Source of the DNA: Deltaproteobacteria bacterium
Lineage (GTDB): Bacteria; Desulfobacterota; GWC2-55-46
Length of the DNA stretch: 41,807 bases
Reading direction: 5' to 3'
Assembly: GCA_016234855.1 (NCBI GenBank)
Contig: JACRNO010000047.1
Coordinates: 1 to 41,807 of the forward strand
Part shown: piece after piece, positions 15,794 to 22,361 of the stretch
How positions within the stretch are numbered: position 1 is the first letter of the stretch
Layout of the letters: the number at the start of each line of letters is the position of its first letter
The notes under the pieces: generated by a model
Database searches by the model: none
What the model was told of the DNA's origin: nothing
Seen by the model: the letters and a program-made list of their open reading frames with translations, nothing else
Translations under genes and position numbers: made by a program

Positions 15794-16249
15794 TTATAAC
15801 GTTTTTTTGCAATTCCGTCCTTTCCACCCTGTCCTGTATTTTCCTGTGGATAAGGGCCTGTTGGTTACGATTTGGTTACGTTGCCCTCGCTGGTAGTAGG
15901 CCTTGCACCCGTGAAAGCACTTCGGGAAGGTCTGCTTTTTTCGGCCCTGCATGCAGTGATATTTTCCGCGCTGTGCGCGGAACAGGTAAAGGCACTTCTG
16001 CCACCGACGGCCCGGGCGAGTCGTCGCCGGTCGCTGACCGGCAAGCAACTCCTTGACGTAACCCTTTGCCGCCTTAAGGCGCGCTCGCAAGCGCGGCGGC
16101 TGAGGCTTCTTGTAGCTCACGATTCGCCCTTCGATAGCCGCCGCGATCGCGGCGCGAACAACCTCGGCCTTTTTCAAGCCCGTGCGTTCGGCTTCCGCGC
16201 AAAGCCGCTTGTGCAAATCGTCGTCAACGTAAACCGTGAATTCCTTCAT
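15794..16249 (-). CDS. Ribbon-helix-helix DNA-binding protein with basic tail
   Basis: Start at ATG 16249 (MKEFTVYVDDDLHKRLCAEA). The first 45 residues are a CopG/Arc-type ribbon-helix-helix: a strand KEFTVYVD followed by helices LHKRLCAEAERTGL and KAEVVRAAIAAAI. The remaining 100 residues are very basic with scattered cysteines, run across one of the 21-bp arm-type repeats, and may be partly read-through. The gene diverges from 16330. Likely roles are element transcription control or directing recombination. Confidence 0.6.
   Translation of the reverse strand: MKEFTVYVDDDLHKRLCAEAERTGLKKAEVVRAAIAAAIEGRIVSYKKPQPPRLRARLKAAKGYVKELLAGQRPATTRPGRRWQKCLYLFRAQRGKYHCMQGRKKQTFPKCFHGCKAYYQRGQRNQIVTNRPLSTGKYRTGWKGRNCKKTL
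15862..15882. repeat. 21-bp arm-type repeat, left copy
   Basis: Identical to 21100-21120. It consists of GGTTACG twice with a four-base ATTT spacer, i.e. an 11-base period of one helical turn. It lies 120 bases inside the left attachment copy, the expected position of an integrase arm-binding site. Confidence 0.6.
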
Positions 16250-16329
16250 GTGCGTATCATACACTTTTCGATATTGAATTTCACTTTCATTTGCGTTATC
16301 GTCATCCTGCGCGAGAGGAGGCGCACGAC

Positions 16330-16593
16330 ATGACCGAAAAGGAACTTGCTGAAAAGACGGAGATGGTAGACGCGATAGGTTCTTTAAGCGAAGGGCTGAA
16401 GGTTACGGAAGCTGATATCAAGCAGTTGAAGGCCAAAGTGATGCGTGGCCTGCGTCCCGGGCAGTACATCACGGGCCTCAGATACAAGGGCCTTAAAGTT
16501 CGCAAGCCTGCCTACTCACAGCCCGCGCATAGCGTCAAAGCGGTCTCATTCCTCGCTGTCTCTGAAATCTCACCTCAACCGTCCATGCATTAG
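16330..16593 (+). CDS. Small unknown protein
   Basis: ATG 16330 has GAGAGGAGG 8 bases upstream, which fixes the start. The 87 residues begin MTEKELAEKTEMVDAIGSLS and contain a helix (EADIKQLKAKVMRGL) followed by a strand-turn segment (GQYITGLRYKGLKVRKPAYS). The tail is serine-rich. It resembles small element-encoded proteins of unknown role; no family is recognised. It is transcribed away from the ribbon-helix-helix gene. Confidence 0.5.
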   Translation: MTEKELAEKTEMVDAIGSLSEGLKVTEADIKQLKAKVMRGLRPGQYITGLRYKGLKVRKPAYSQPAHSVKAVSFLAVSEISPQPSMH

Positions 16594-17169
16594 GACGCGA
16601 GCCGTAACCCGCAAGGCGCGCGCCGTCGCATGGAACCGCGTCGTCACGCGCCTTGCATCCCTCCCATGTTTTAAAGAAGACCAGCGACCGAACGACAGGG
16701 GCAGCGGTGATTTTACATAATTACTTTTATGCAACAGGCGAGCAAGCACGATTGCCTGTCGCATAAAAGGAAATTATGTATCCGGTCGCAAGGGCGCTCC
16801 CAAATCACCGCTGGGTTTCTTTTTTGGCTCCTGGCGGGAAACAAGACGGCGCGCGCGTAACTGACAAAACCAAAATCACAAGACATCGACAACTTGCAAC
16901 GACCGCCTACAATCGCCTATAAGCCGCCTGAAGGCATAACCCGCTACCTTCCCCCATGTCCCTTCTTTACTCACAGCTTAACCGCCCGCTTGAGAAAGAT
17001 TATCGGTAAAATACACGTCCCCTCCCTCCCGCCTCAAAGGCGCAAGATGCGCGCCGCCGCAAAATCGCGGCGGCACGATCTTGCAGGCCGCCCCCTTCCC
17101 CGATAGAAGATTTTTTTTCGGCCTAAGGATTGTGAAGGCCGAAAAATGTTTGAAAGGAGAAAAACCGAG
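16594..17169. other. 576-base non-coding stretch dominated by hairpins
   Basis: No convincing gene. It contains the nested inverted repeat at 16702-16813, a long GC-rich hairpin at 17042-17084 (GCAAGAT/ATCTTGC outer arms, GCCGCCGC/GCGGCGGC inner arms) and an 11-bp perfect hairpin TTTTTCGGCCT/AGGCCGAAAAA at 17114-17146 just before the next ribosome site. GGTAAAAT at 17005 matches motifs at the repressor and hicB control regions. Confidence 0.55.
16702..16813. repeat. 112-bp nested inverted repeat
   Basis: Outer arms CAGCGGTGATTT (16702-16713) and its exact complement (16802-16813) enclose 24 paired bases between 16714-16739 and 16754-16780 (TACATAATT, CTTTTATGC and ACAGGC blocks with one bulge and one mismatch) around a 14-base loop. 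A further pair, GCGACCG (16684) with CGGTCGC (16783), would cross the outer stem. No protein signal lies inside. Candidates are a replication or transfer origin, a structured RNA, or a miniature mobile element. Confidence 0.7.
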
Positions 17170-17367
17170 ATGGCAAAATGTCCGTTTCGCGCTGACAAGG
17201 TCTGCCGGTGGCCGCGCACCGGCTTTTTACCGTTCGTCTTTTGCCGCGCTTGCCCGGCGGTCTGCAACCGGCCTCTTGCCGGTTGGTCCGGGGGTCTCTT
17301 TCCACTGCACAGGTTCGCGCTGCGCAAGGGGTGTCGGCCGCCGCGTTCCGGCCGGCTTTTCAAGTAA
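17170..17367 (+). CDS. Small cysteine-rich protein (tentative)
   Basis: ATG 17170 follows AAAGGAG by about 10 bases; the 65 residues begin MAKCPFRADKVCRWPRTGFL and include CRACPAVC, giving six cysteines, then a basic tail. A hairpin sits just upstream. The reading could be accidental in this GC-rich region; the ribosome site and cysteine spacing are the only support. Confidence 0.35.
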   Translation: MAKCPFRADKVCRWPRTGFLPFVFCRACPAVCNRPLAGWSGGLFPLHRFALRKGCRPPRSGRLFK

Positions 17368-17369
17368 AG

Positions 17370-17401
17370 ACTTTACCGCGACGTATTCGCTATGGTAAAG
17401 T
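17370..17401. promoter_or_regulatory. Probable hicBA operator
   Basis: The inverted repeat ACTTTACC ... GGTAAAGT (8-bp arms, 16-base spacer) lies 20 bases ahead of the hicB start, where a HicB autorepressor would bind. The same ACTTTACC word recurs in the XRE operator region near 18437. Confidence 0.5.
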
Positions 17402-17420
17402 GAATGAAGGAGGTAAAAAC

Positions 17421-17630
17421 ATGAGACACGTAATACTTGAACATGCGGAAGAAGGCGGCTACACGGTTTATTGCCCGTCGCTGCGCGGTTGCGTGAGCCA
17501 GGGGGAAACGCGCGAAGAAGCGCTTGCCAACATCAAGGAAGCCATCGAGCTTTACATCGAAAGCCTCAACGCGCACAACGAGTTTGTGCCACCGGATATC
17601 GACGTGGAAATCGAGGCCATCGCGGTATGA
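17421..17630 (+). CDS. hicB: HicB-type antitoxin
   Basis: ATG 17421 has GGAGG 7 bases upstream. The 69 residues (HVILEHAEEGGYTVYCPSLRG, then SQGETREEALANIKEAIELYIES) form the short HicB fold of the partial RNase H type: a strand pair with GGYTVYCPSLRGC and the ALANIKEAIELY helix. It neutralises HicA and usually represses its own promoter. It is followed by hicA with a four-base overlap (ATGA). The pair probably stabilises the integrated element. Confidence 0.9.
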   Translation: MRHVILEHAEEGGYTVYCPSLRGCVSQGETREEALANIKEAIELYIESLNAHNEFVPPDIDVEIEAIAV

Positions 17631-17848
17631 GCAAGCTCCCGCAGATTACCGGCAAGATATGCGTCAAGGCGCTTAAGCGCGCCGGTTTCTACATCGACCG
17701 GCAGAAGGGCAGCCATGTTATCATGCTCAAGGACAACCCCCGGTTGCGCGCCTGCGTTCCGATGCACGGGGAAATTAAAAAAGGCACCCTCCACCAACTC
17801 CTCATGGACTCAGGCCTTTCCGTCGACGACTTCCTCAAGCTCCTGTAG
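17627..17848 (+). CDS. hicA: HicA-type mRNA interferase toxin
   Basis: A 73-residue protein with the dsRBD-like HicA pattern: VKALKRAGFYIDRQKGSHVIM with the catalytic histidine in GSH, then VPMHGEIKKGTLHQLLMDSGLSVDDFLKLL. HicA cleaves mRNAs when free of HicB. The start codon overlaps the hicB stop, so synthesis is coupled. Confidence 0.92.
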   Translation: MSKLPQITGKICVKALKRAGFYIDRQKGSHVIMLKDNPRLRACVPMHGEIKKGTLHQLLMDSGLSVDDFLKLL

Positions 17849-17883
17849 CACCCCGCCGCCCTGTGGATAACCCCGAAATGCGT

Positions 17884-17947
17884 GTTACCTATATAGGTTC
17901 ACCTTTGTAACCTGTATAGGTTCACCCTTGTAACCTATATAGGTTAC
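17884..17947. repeat. Three 23-bp iteron-like repeats with palindromic core
   Basis: Units start at 17884, 17907 and 17930, each containing TAACCTATATAGGTT or a one-base variant, followed by CACC(T/C)TTG in the first two. The core is itself palindromic. Direct repeats at exact 23-base spacing, upstream of a replication-type gene, suggest iterons of an origin or a tandem operator for the neighbouring XRE proteins. Confidence 0.7.
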
Positions 17948-18120
17948 AGGCACACCGGTTTCAGTTAATGCTGGCGCGGCGATTCGCATTCCTAAAGAGA
18001 TTCTTTAAAGAGATATATTAAAGAAATGGGATAAGTGGTGTTGAAAACCGCCTACGGTCGAGGTCTTTTTTTAAGACAAAGGACGTCGGTAAGGTATCGA
18101 GCTTGGAAAGGCAACGGCTT

Positions 18121-18432
18121 CTAACGCGGTTTGTACCGCGAGGGTTTTTCTTGTGCCCGGGTCGGCGTCTCGTCGTCGGCCAGGTCGTAGGTCGGCTTTT
18201 TCTCATTGCCCTTCTTGCGGGGCTTCATGTAGCCGGTGGCAAGAAGGAACTCGTCCCACTCCACGTCGAGAGCTTTTAAAAGGCGGGCGAGTACTTCAAG
18301 GGTCGGATTGCTTTCGTCGCGCTCGATGCGGGTAATATACCCGTACGAAATACCTGTGCTCTCCCAGATATCCCGCGAAGACAAACCGCACTCCTTTCTC
18401 TTCTCGCGTAAAAATTCGCCTATCGTTTTCAC
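18121..18432 (-). CDS. XRE-family repressor
   Basis: 103 residues with an N-terminal XRE helix-turn-helix (TIGEFLREKRKECGLSSRDI, then STGISYGYITRIERDESNPT and LEVLARLLKALDVEWDEFL) and a basic tail (EKPSRYKPR). It diverges from the 18528 XRE gene, giving the arrangement of a two-regulator switch controlling the replication and excision genes to the right. Direct repeats TAACTTTACC/TAATTTTACC lie just ahead of its start (18437-18460). Confidence 0.88.
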   Translation of the reverse strand: MKTIGEFLREKRKECGLSSRDIWESTGISYGYITRIERDESNPTLEVLARLLKALDVEWDEFLLATGYMKPRKKGNEKKPTYDLADDETPTRAQEKPSRYKPR

Positions 18433-18436
18433 GCCA

Positions 18437-18515
18437 TAACTTTACCACAGTAATTTTACCCTTGACAAGTAATCTGCTCGTGAGCTATATATAACTCATG
18501 CGCTATATTTAGCGC
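18437..18515. promoter_or_regulatory. Divergent promoter/operator region of the two XRE genes
   Basis: A rightward promoter, TTGACA (18462-18467), 18 bases, TATATA (18486-18491), overlaps two operator-like palindromes centred 18 bases apart: GAGCTATATATAACTC (18482-18497) and GCGCTATATTTAGCGC (18500-18515). On the other side are the direct repeats TAACTTTACC (18437) and TAATTTTACC (18451), facing the leftward gene. Two operator types suggest each regulator has its own site. Confidence 0.65.
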
Positions 18516-18527
18516 AACGGAGGCACC

Positions 18528-18728
18528 ATGAAAAAACAATTCAAGCCGCATAAGATCTTGCAGCGCCGCCTGGCGCTGAACCTGACACAGCAGGAGCTTG
18601 CAACGCGCGCGGGCGTTTCGGAATCGACCGTTTGCCTGCTTGAAGCAGGCAAGAAAGAGCCGCGCGTAAACACGCTTGCGGCAATAGCAACGGCCTTAAA
18701 ATCCGAGATGGTGGATTTTTTCAGGTAG
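18528..18728 (+). CDS. XRE-family regulator (Cro-like)
   Basis: ATG 18528 follows CGGAGG. The 66 residues are a single XRE domain: KILQRRLALNLTQQELATRA, GVSESTVCLLEAGKKEP, LAAIATALKSEMVDFF. Compact, without an extra domain, it would act as the Cro-like partner of the 18121-18432 repressor. Its promoter overlaps two palindromic operators, so autoregulation is likely. Confidence 0.9.
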   Translation: MKKQFKPHKILQRRLALNLTQQELATRAGVSESTVCLLEAGKKEPRVNTLAAIATALKSEMVDFFR

Positions 18729-18784
18729 AGTTTCAGACTTGCCCGCCGGGTGGAAGCGGGGCGGGCGAGATTACGCGGGGCGGG

Positions 18785-19222
18785 GTGCATCGGGGCAAGA
18801 CAACTCGAAGAAGCCGTCCCGCGTTTTTTATGATAAAACTCCTCTTCACAAAAATGCCGACGCTCTTTGTCAAGCGACTTTGCATGCTCAACCTGTCGAG
18901 CTACGAGACGCGCGTCTTCTTCTACGTCATGAGCGTGACGTACACCTTTCACAAACACGAAGCGCCTTTAAATATTTCTAAGGCCGCCGCTGAATGCGGC
19001 CTGCACCGTCAACACTTCCACCGCGCCTTTCAATCACTTTTAAACCGCCAAATCTTAAACGCGCGCACTAACGAGCGCGGACGCTTGCTCGTCTGCGTCA
19101 ACGTCGACGGCTGGTGCGCGGAGCCGCAACCAAAGCAGGCTGTCCTTGATTTCACGAACGGCCCGCCGGACGATGAAGCGATTGACGCGTTCGAGAAAAA
19201 AACGGGGAGGTCAATATCGTGA
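18785..19222 (+). CDS. Replication-initiator-like winged-helix protein
   Basis: The frame opens at GTG 18785 (145 residues); ATG 18830 or 18854 are possible later starts and none has a clear ribosome site. The core (RVFFYVMSVTYTFHKHEAPL, then ISKAAAECGLHRQHFHRAFQ and SLLNRQILNARTNERGRLLV) is a winged helix like phage replication protein O or plasmid Rep. It probably recognises an origin such as the 17884 iterons. It is coupled to the next gene by a GTGA overlap. Confidence 0.6.
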   Translation: MHRGKTTRRSRPAFFMIKLLFTKMPTLFVKRLCMLNLSSYETRVFFYVMSVTYTFHKHEAPLNISKAAAECGLHRQHFHRAFQSLLNRQILNARTNERGRLLVCVNVDGWCAEPQPKQAVLDFTNGPPDDEAIDAFEKKTGRSIS

Positions 19223-19446
19223 GACGTGAAACCGGCCCAAACGTACGTGAGCGCGCGCACTCAGCAGACGGCGGCGAGGCCGCGCTTTATGCCGCGCTGA
19301 CCGAGGAGCTGCGCAACCTGCGCGAGTATGACACTACAGGCGCGGCCTATCCGATAACCGACGACGTCCTCGCCCGCGCACTTGCGCGTCGGCTTTTTCA
19401 GCAACACGGATTCCGCAAGGTCTTTAAATCAGGGGGTGCAATATGA
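19219..19446 (+). CDS. Small unknown protein, translationally coupled
   Basis: GTG 19219 overlaps the previous stop (GTGA). The 75 residues include EAALYAALTEELRNLREYDT and PITDDVLARALARRLFQQHG, two helices. The gene also ends with a four-base overlap with the next one, so it belongs to a tight replication-region operon. No family recognised. Confidence 0.6.
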   Translation: MRRETGPNVRERAHSADGGEAALYAALTEELRNLREYDTTGAAYPITDDVLARALARRLFQQHGFRKVFKSGGAI

Positions 19447-19646
19447 CAAAAAAAAGAAGCCACACAAAAGCAGATTACATGCGGCGCAGGGCGGAGGCCT
19501 TAAAGATAAAACCTCCTGTTCCCGTACGCAAAGGCGGCGCAGGTTCAAAAGGCGCGCGATTCAATTTTGAGCCTGACCTTGACAACCAGTACCCGGGGCA
19601 AGTAGATAGCGACGGCGACCGGCAGCCGCGTAAAAAGAAAAAGTAA
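19443..19646 (+). CDS. Small very basic protein
   Basis: 67 residues starting at an ATGA overlap. It is rich in lysine and arginine (MTKKRSHTKADYMRRRAEAL, ending PRKKKK), which suggests nucleic-acid contact. Context places it between the replication-type gene and the excisionase. Function unknown. Confidence 0.55.
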   Translation: MTKKRSHTKADYMRRRAEALKIKPPVPVRKGGAGSKGARFNFEPDLDNQYPGQVDSDGDRQPRKKKK

Positions 19647-19653
19647 GGTCAGC

Positions 19654-19929
19654 ATGAATCTCTTAACGGTCAAAGACGTCGCCATCCGCCTCAAGGTCGG
19701 CAAGACTACGGTCTACGAGTGGGCCGCGCTCGGCCTCATCCCGTGCGTCCGGCTCAACGGCGTCCTGCGCTTCGACGAGTCGGAGCTACAAACGTGGGTT
19801 AACGGCTTTCGCCATCCAGCGCGACCGGCGGCGTCCGGCCTCGTCGGCCGCCTCGCGGCAAAGGCGGTAGAAGCCGCCGCAAGCGGCCTCGTCAGCGACG
19901 CAGTCAAGGGACTGACGGGCAAGCATTGA
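19654..19929 (+). CDS. AlpA/MerR-like excisionase
   Basis: 91 residues with the HTH_17 pattern: LLTVKDVAIRLKVGKTTVYE, WAALGLIPCVRLNGVLRF, DESELQTWVNGF. This winged helix is typical of excisionases (Xis/AlpA) encoded next to tyrosine integrases; it would bend DNA at the attachment site and favour excision. The alanine-rich C-terminus (LAAKAVEAAASGLVSDAVKG) is a helix without clear role. Confidence 0.82.
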   Translation: MNLLTVKDVAIRLKVGKTTVYEWAALGLIPCVRLNGVLRFDESELQTWVNGFRHPARPAASGLVGRLAAKAVEAAASGLVSDAVKGLTGKH

Positions 19930-20009
19930 GACGCCACAAAACAGGTCGTTCAAATTTTTCGCGCGCACCGCGCCGAGCCTGCCAACGCCGCATTATTAAC
20001 ACGCTCGAT

Positions 20010-20038
20010 TTGACTTTCCGTCTTTACGATGGTAAATA
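20010..20038 (+). promoter_or_regulatory. Probable integrase promoter
   Basis: TTGACT (20010-20015), 17 bases, TAAATA (20033-20038), 39 bases ahead of the integrase start. GGTAAAT over the -10 resembles the GGTAAAR motif at the XRE and hicB control regions, so the element repressor may act here. Confidence 0.55.
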
Positions 20039-20077
20039 TTGCATCGTGCAGGCGGACGGCCCTGAAGGAGGTGAACA

Positions 20078-21160
20078 ATGGGCTTGTACCGTCGAAAAGA
20101 TTCACCGTTTTACTGGATGAGCTTTCGCGCCAACGGGCACAGAGTCTATGAGAGCACGGGCACGGATAACAAGCGCATGGCCGAGCGGATCCACGCGCAG
20201 AAGGTCTTGGAGATTGCCGAGGCCAAGTTGACGGGCAAAGCCTCAAGCCGCACTGCAGACGGCTTGACGCCGTTCTCGTCGCTTGCTTCGCAATATCTCG
20301 TGTGGGCGGAAAGGCAAAAAGCCGTGCGAAACAAACGCACGTTTTGCCTATCGCTCAATGCCGCCTTCGGCACCCTTGCCTTACGCGAGCTGACGACGCA
20401 GCTCGCCGAACGTTATCAATCTACGTTAAGCGCAAGCGGCAAAAAGCCCGCGACGGCTAACCGGCATATTGCCTGCCTCAAGCACATGATCAGCAAGGCT
20501 GTTGAATGGGAGCTTGTTGACGAAACGGTCTTGAAGCGCGTTCGCCGCGCGAAGCTTCTACCCGAGCACAATCGACGGCTCCGGTACCTTTCGACCGAGG
20601 AGAGCGCCGCGCTCGTGGCCGCGTGCGACGCGCACCTTCGACCGGTCGTCGTCCTGGCCCTTAACACGGGCATGCGTAAAGAAGAGATTTTAAGCCTTGT
20701 GTGGGAGCGGCACGTCGATTTGCGCCACGGCTTCTTACTGCTCGACATCACGAAGAACGGAGAGCGACGGGAAGTGCCTATCAACACGACCTTGCGCCGC
20801 GAGTTAGGGCGCATCGTGCGTCGTCTCGATTGCCCTTACGTCTTCGCGGACGAGCAAGGCAAACGCTATCACAACGTCAAGCGGTCCTTTGCTTCAGCCT
20901 GCCGCAGGGCTGGCCTCAAGGACTTCCGGTTTCACGACCTGCGGCATACATTTGCGTCGCAACTCGTAATGGCCGGGGTGGACCTGACAACAGTCAGTCG
21001 CCTGCTCGGGCACAAGTCCTTGACCATGACCTTGCGTTACTCGCACCTTGCGCCCGCGCACCTCGCAAAGGCGGTTGCCGTGCTCGATGGACCCGATAGT
21101 GGTTACGATTTGGTTACGTTACAAAAAAGGGGCTTCGGCCTGAAAGCCGAAACCCCTTGA
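20078..21160 (+). CDS. int: Tyrosine site-specific integrase
   Basis: ATG 20078 has GGAGG 7 bases upstream; 360 residues. An N-terminal arm-binding/AP2-like part (LYRRKDSPFYWMSFRANGHR), a SAM-like core-binding domain (LASQYLVWAERQKAVRNKRT), and the catalytic domain with NTGMRKEEIL (Arg I), HDLRHTFASQ (His-x-x-Arg), LLGHKSLTMTLRYSHL (His and nucleophilic Tyr). It inserts this 5.5 kb element into tRNA-Asn. The last codons overlap one 21-bp arm-type repeat and the terminator of the convergent tRNA gene. Confidence 0.95.
   Translation: MGLYRRKDSPFYWMSFRANGHRVYESTGTDNKRMAERIHAQKVLEIAEAKLTGKASSRTADGLTPFSSLASQYLVWAERQKAVRNKRTFCLSLNAAFGTLALRELTTQLAERYQSTLSASGKKPATANRHIACLKHMISKAVEWELVDETVLKRVRRAKLLPEHNRRLRYLSTEESAALVAACDAHLRPVVVLALNTGMRKEEILSLVWERHVDLRHGFLLLDITKNGERREVPINTTLRRELGRIVRRLDCPYVFADEQGKRYHNVKRSFASACRRAGLKDFRFHDLRHTFASQLVMAGVDLTTVSRLLGHKSLTMTLRYSHLAPAHLAKAVAVLDGPDSGYDLVTLQKRGFGLKAETP
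21100..21120. repeat. 21-bp arm-type repeat, right copy
   Basis: Identical to 15862-15882 and placed 46 bases from the right attachment copy, inside the last codons of the integrase gene. Each copy contains two GGTTACG words one helical turn apart. Confidence 0.6.
21123..21156 (-). terminator. Rho-independent terminator of tRNA-Asn
   Basis: In the leftward transcript an 11-bp stem (GGGGTTTCGGC with GCCGAAGCCCC, one G-U) around TTTCAG is followed by six T. It starts 11 bases after the tRNA end and is encoded by the mobile element, within the integrase coding sequence. Confidence 0.85.
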
Positions 21161-21166
21161 TAAACA

Positions 21167-21211
21167 TGGCTCCCAGGGAGGGATTCGAACCCCCGACCCG
21201 GTGATTAACAG
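21167..21211. repeat. Attachment-site copy within tRNA-Asn (tRNA-proximal end of second element)
   Basis: The 45-bp identity with 15698-15742 covers the CCA end to the anticodon loop. The element supplies or preserves the 3' half so the tRNA stays intact. Confidence 0.9.
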
Positions 21212-21242
21212 TCACCTGCTCTGCCGGCTGAGCTACCTGGGA
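21167..21242 (-). tRNA. tRNA-Asn (GTT)
   Basis: The 76-base gene folds as a cloverleaf: acceptor TCCCAGG/CCTGGGA, D arm with AGCTCAGCCGG, anticodon arm GGTGA-CTGTTAA-TCACC with anticodon GTT, T arm GGGGGTTCGAATCCC-type loop, and encoded CCA. It is the integration target of the element to its left and probably of the serine-recombinase element beyond. A promoter lies at 21296-21325 and a terminator at 21123-21156. Confidence 0.97.
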
Positions 21243-21295
21243 ATAGTCGCGTCCATGCGCCGTGTGCGCGGGACGCCTCTTCAATAAAGGTTATT

Positions 21296-21325
21296 ATTCT
21301 ATTATTTTTAACCGCTCCAAGTCAA
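21296..21325 (-). promoter_or_regulatory. Promoter of tRNA-Asn
   Basis: Minus-strand TTGACT (21325-21320), 18-base spacer, TAGAAT (21301-21296), in an AT-rich stretch 54 bases before the tRNA. This is the only good promoter between the tRNA and the end of the his operon. Confidence 0.6.
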
Positions 21326-21419
21326 GTGATTTCAGGCCGCCACACACGCTAAACCGATACGCTGCAGAAGCCGCATGCATCCGTATTATTAACGGACTTT
21401 CACCTGGCTGAAACTAAAG

Positions 21420-21439
21420 CCATCGCTTGAAGGCGATGG
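21420..21439 (-). terminator. Probable terminator of the his operon
   Basis: CCATCGC/GCGATGG 7-bp stem with a 6-base loop, followed on the minus strand by CTTTAGTTT, 79 bases after the hisF stop. The T-run is imperfect. The rest of the 21243-21517 spacer shows only the tRNA promoter. Confidence 0.45.
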
Positions 21440-21517
21440 TCCTTTTCCCGTTCCCCAAGGAATACAATAATTTTAAAGAGACACCGGAACGCTATCAGAA
21501 ACAAACGGGTCAGCGCG

Positions 21518-22300
21518 TCACCTGCCGGGCGGCCTCATACACAGGCCGCGTCCAAGCAGATACTCTTTTGTCTGCGGGATGGTGAATTCGCCGAAGTGAA
21601 ATATCGACGCTGCGAGGGCAGCATCCGCGCCTCCAACCGTCAAAGCGTCATAGATATGCTCAAGGCTGCCCGCGCCGCCCGAAGCGATTACGGGTATGGC
21701 TACGGCGTCGGCAACCGCGCGCGTCAACGCAAGGTCGTAGCCGTCTTTTCTGCCGTCGCTGTCCATGCTCGTAAGGAGTATCTCTCCGGCGCCGAGCGCT
21801 TCCACGCGCCGCGCCCATTCCACCACGTCAAGCCCCCTCGGCTTTCTGCCGCCGTGGGTAAAGACCTCCCAGCGTGCAAGTTCTCCCTGCGTAGTTTCAG
21901 AGCGCTTTGCGTCTATGGCCACCACTATACACTGAGCACCGAAACGCTCGGAAGCGCGCCGGACAAAGTCCGGGTCTTCGACCGCCGTCGTATTTATCGA
22001 GACCTTGTCAGTGCCCGCGCGAAGGAGCTCTTTTATATCGTCCAGCGTCTTTATGCCGCCGCCTACGGTAAGCGGCATGAAGACGTTCGCGGCAGTCCGC
22101 TCGACCACGTCTATTATAGTCTTCCTGGCCTCGTGCGACGCGGTGATATCCAGAAAAACGAGTTCGTCCGCGCCCTGCGCCTCATATGCTGTCGCGGCCT
22201 CGACCGGGTCCCCGGCATCGCGCAACTCGACAAAGCTCACGCCCTTGACGACGCGCCCGCCTTTAACGTCAAGGCACGGTATAATCCGCTTGGTCAGCAT
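21518..22300 (-). CDS. hisF: Imidazole glycerol phosphate synthase cyclase subunit HisF
   Basis: Start chosen at ATG 22300, giving the family start [20 protein letters not shown] (260 residues). The TIM-barrel shows [31 protein letters not shown] and [11 protein letters not shown]; the two catalytic aspartates (LD near residue 11 and D in TSMDSDG) are present. HisF closes the imidazole ring and forms AICAR using ammonia delivered by HisH. It is the last gene of the his operon. Confidence 0.96.
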   Translation of the reverse strand: MLTKRIIPCLDVKGGRVVKGVSFVELRDAGDPVEAATAYEAQGADELVFLDITASHEARKTIIDVVERTAANVFMPLTVGGGIKTLDDIKELLRAGTDKVSINTTAVEDPDFVRRASERFGAQCIVVAIDAKRSETTQGELARWEVFTHGGRKPRGLDVVEWARRVEALGAGEILLTSMDSDGRKDGYDLALTRAVADAVAIPVIASGGAGSLEHIYDALTVGGADAALAASIFHFGEFTIPQTKEYLLGRGLCMRPPGR

Positions 22301-22361
22301 GATAACCCAATCCCTTATACGGGCATCCAATCTTCAGGATGCGCCGCCTTTTCCCTATTGG

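Noticed and set aside
17884-17947. Short repeats considered as a CRISPR array
   Set aside because: The 23-base period leaves no unique spacers; the units are contiguous palindromic iterons and no cas genes are near.
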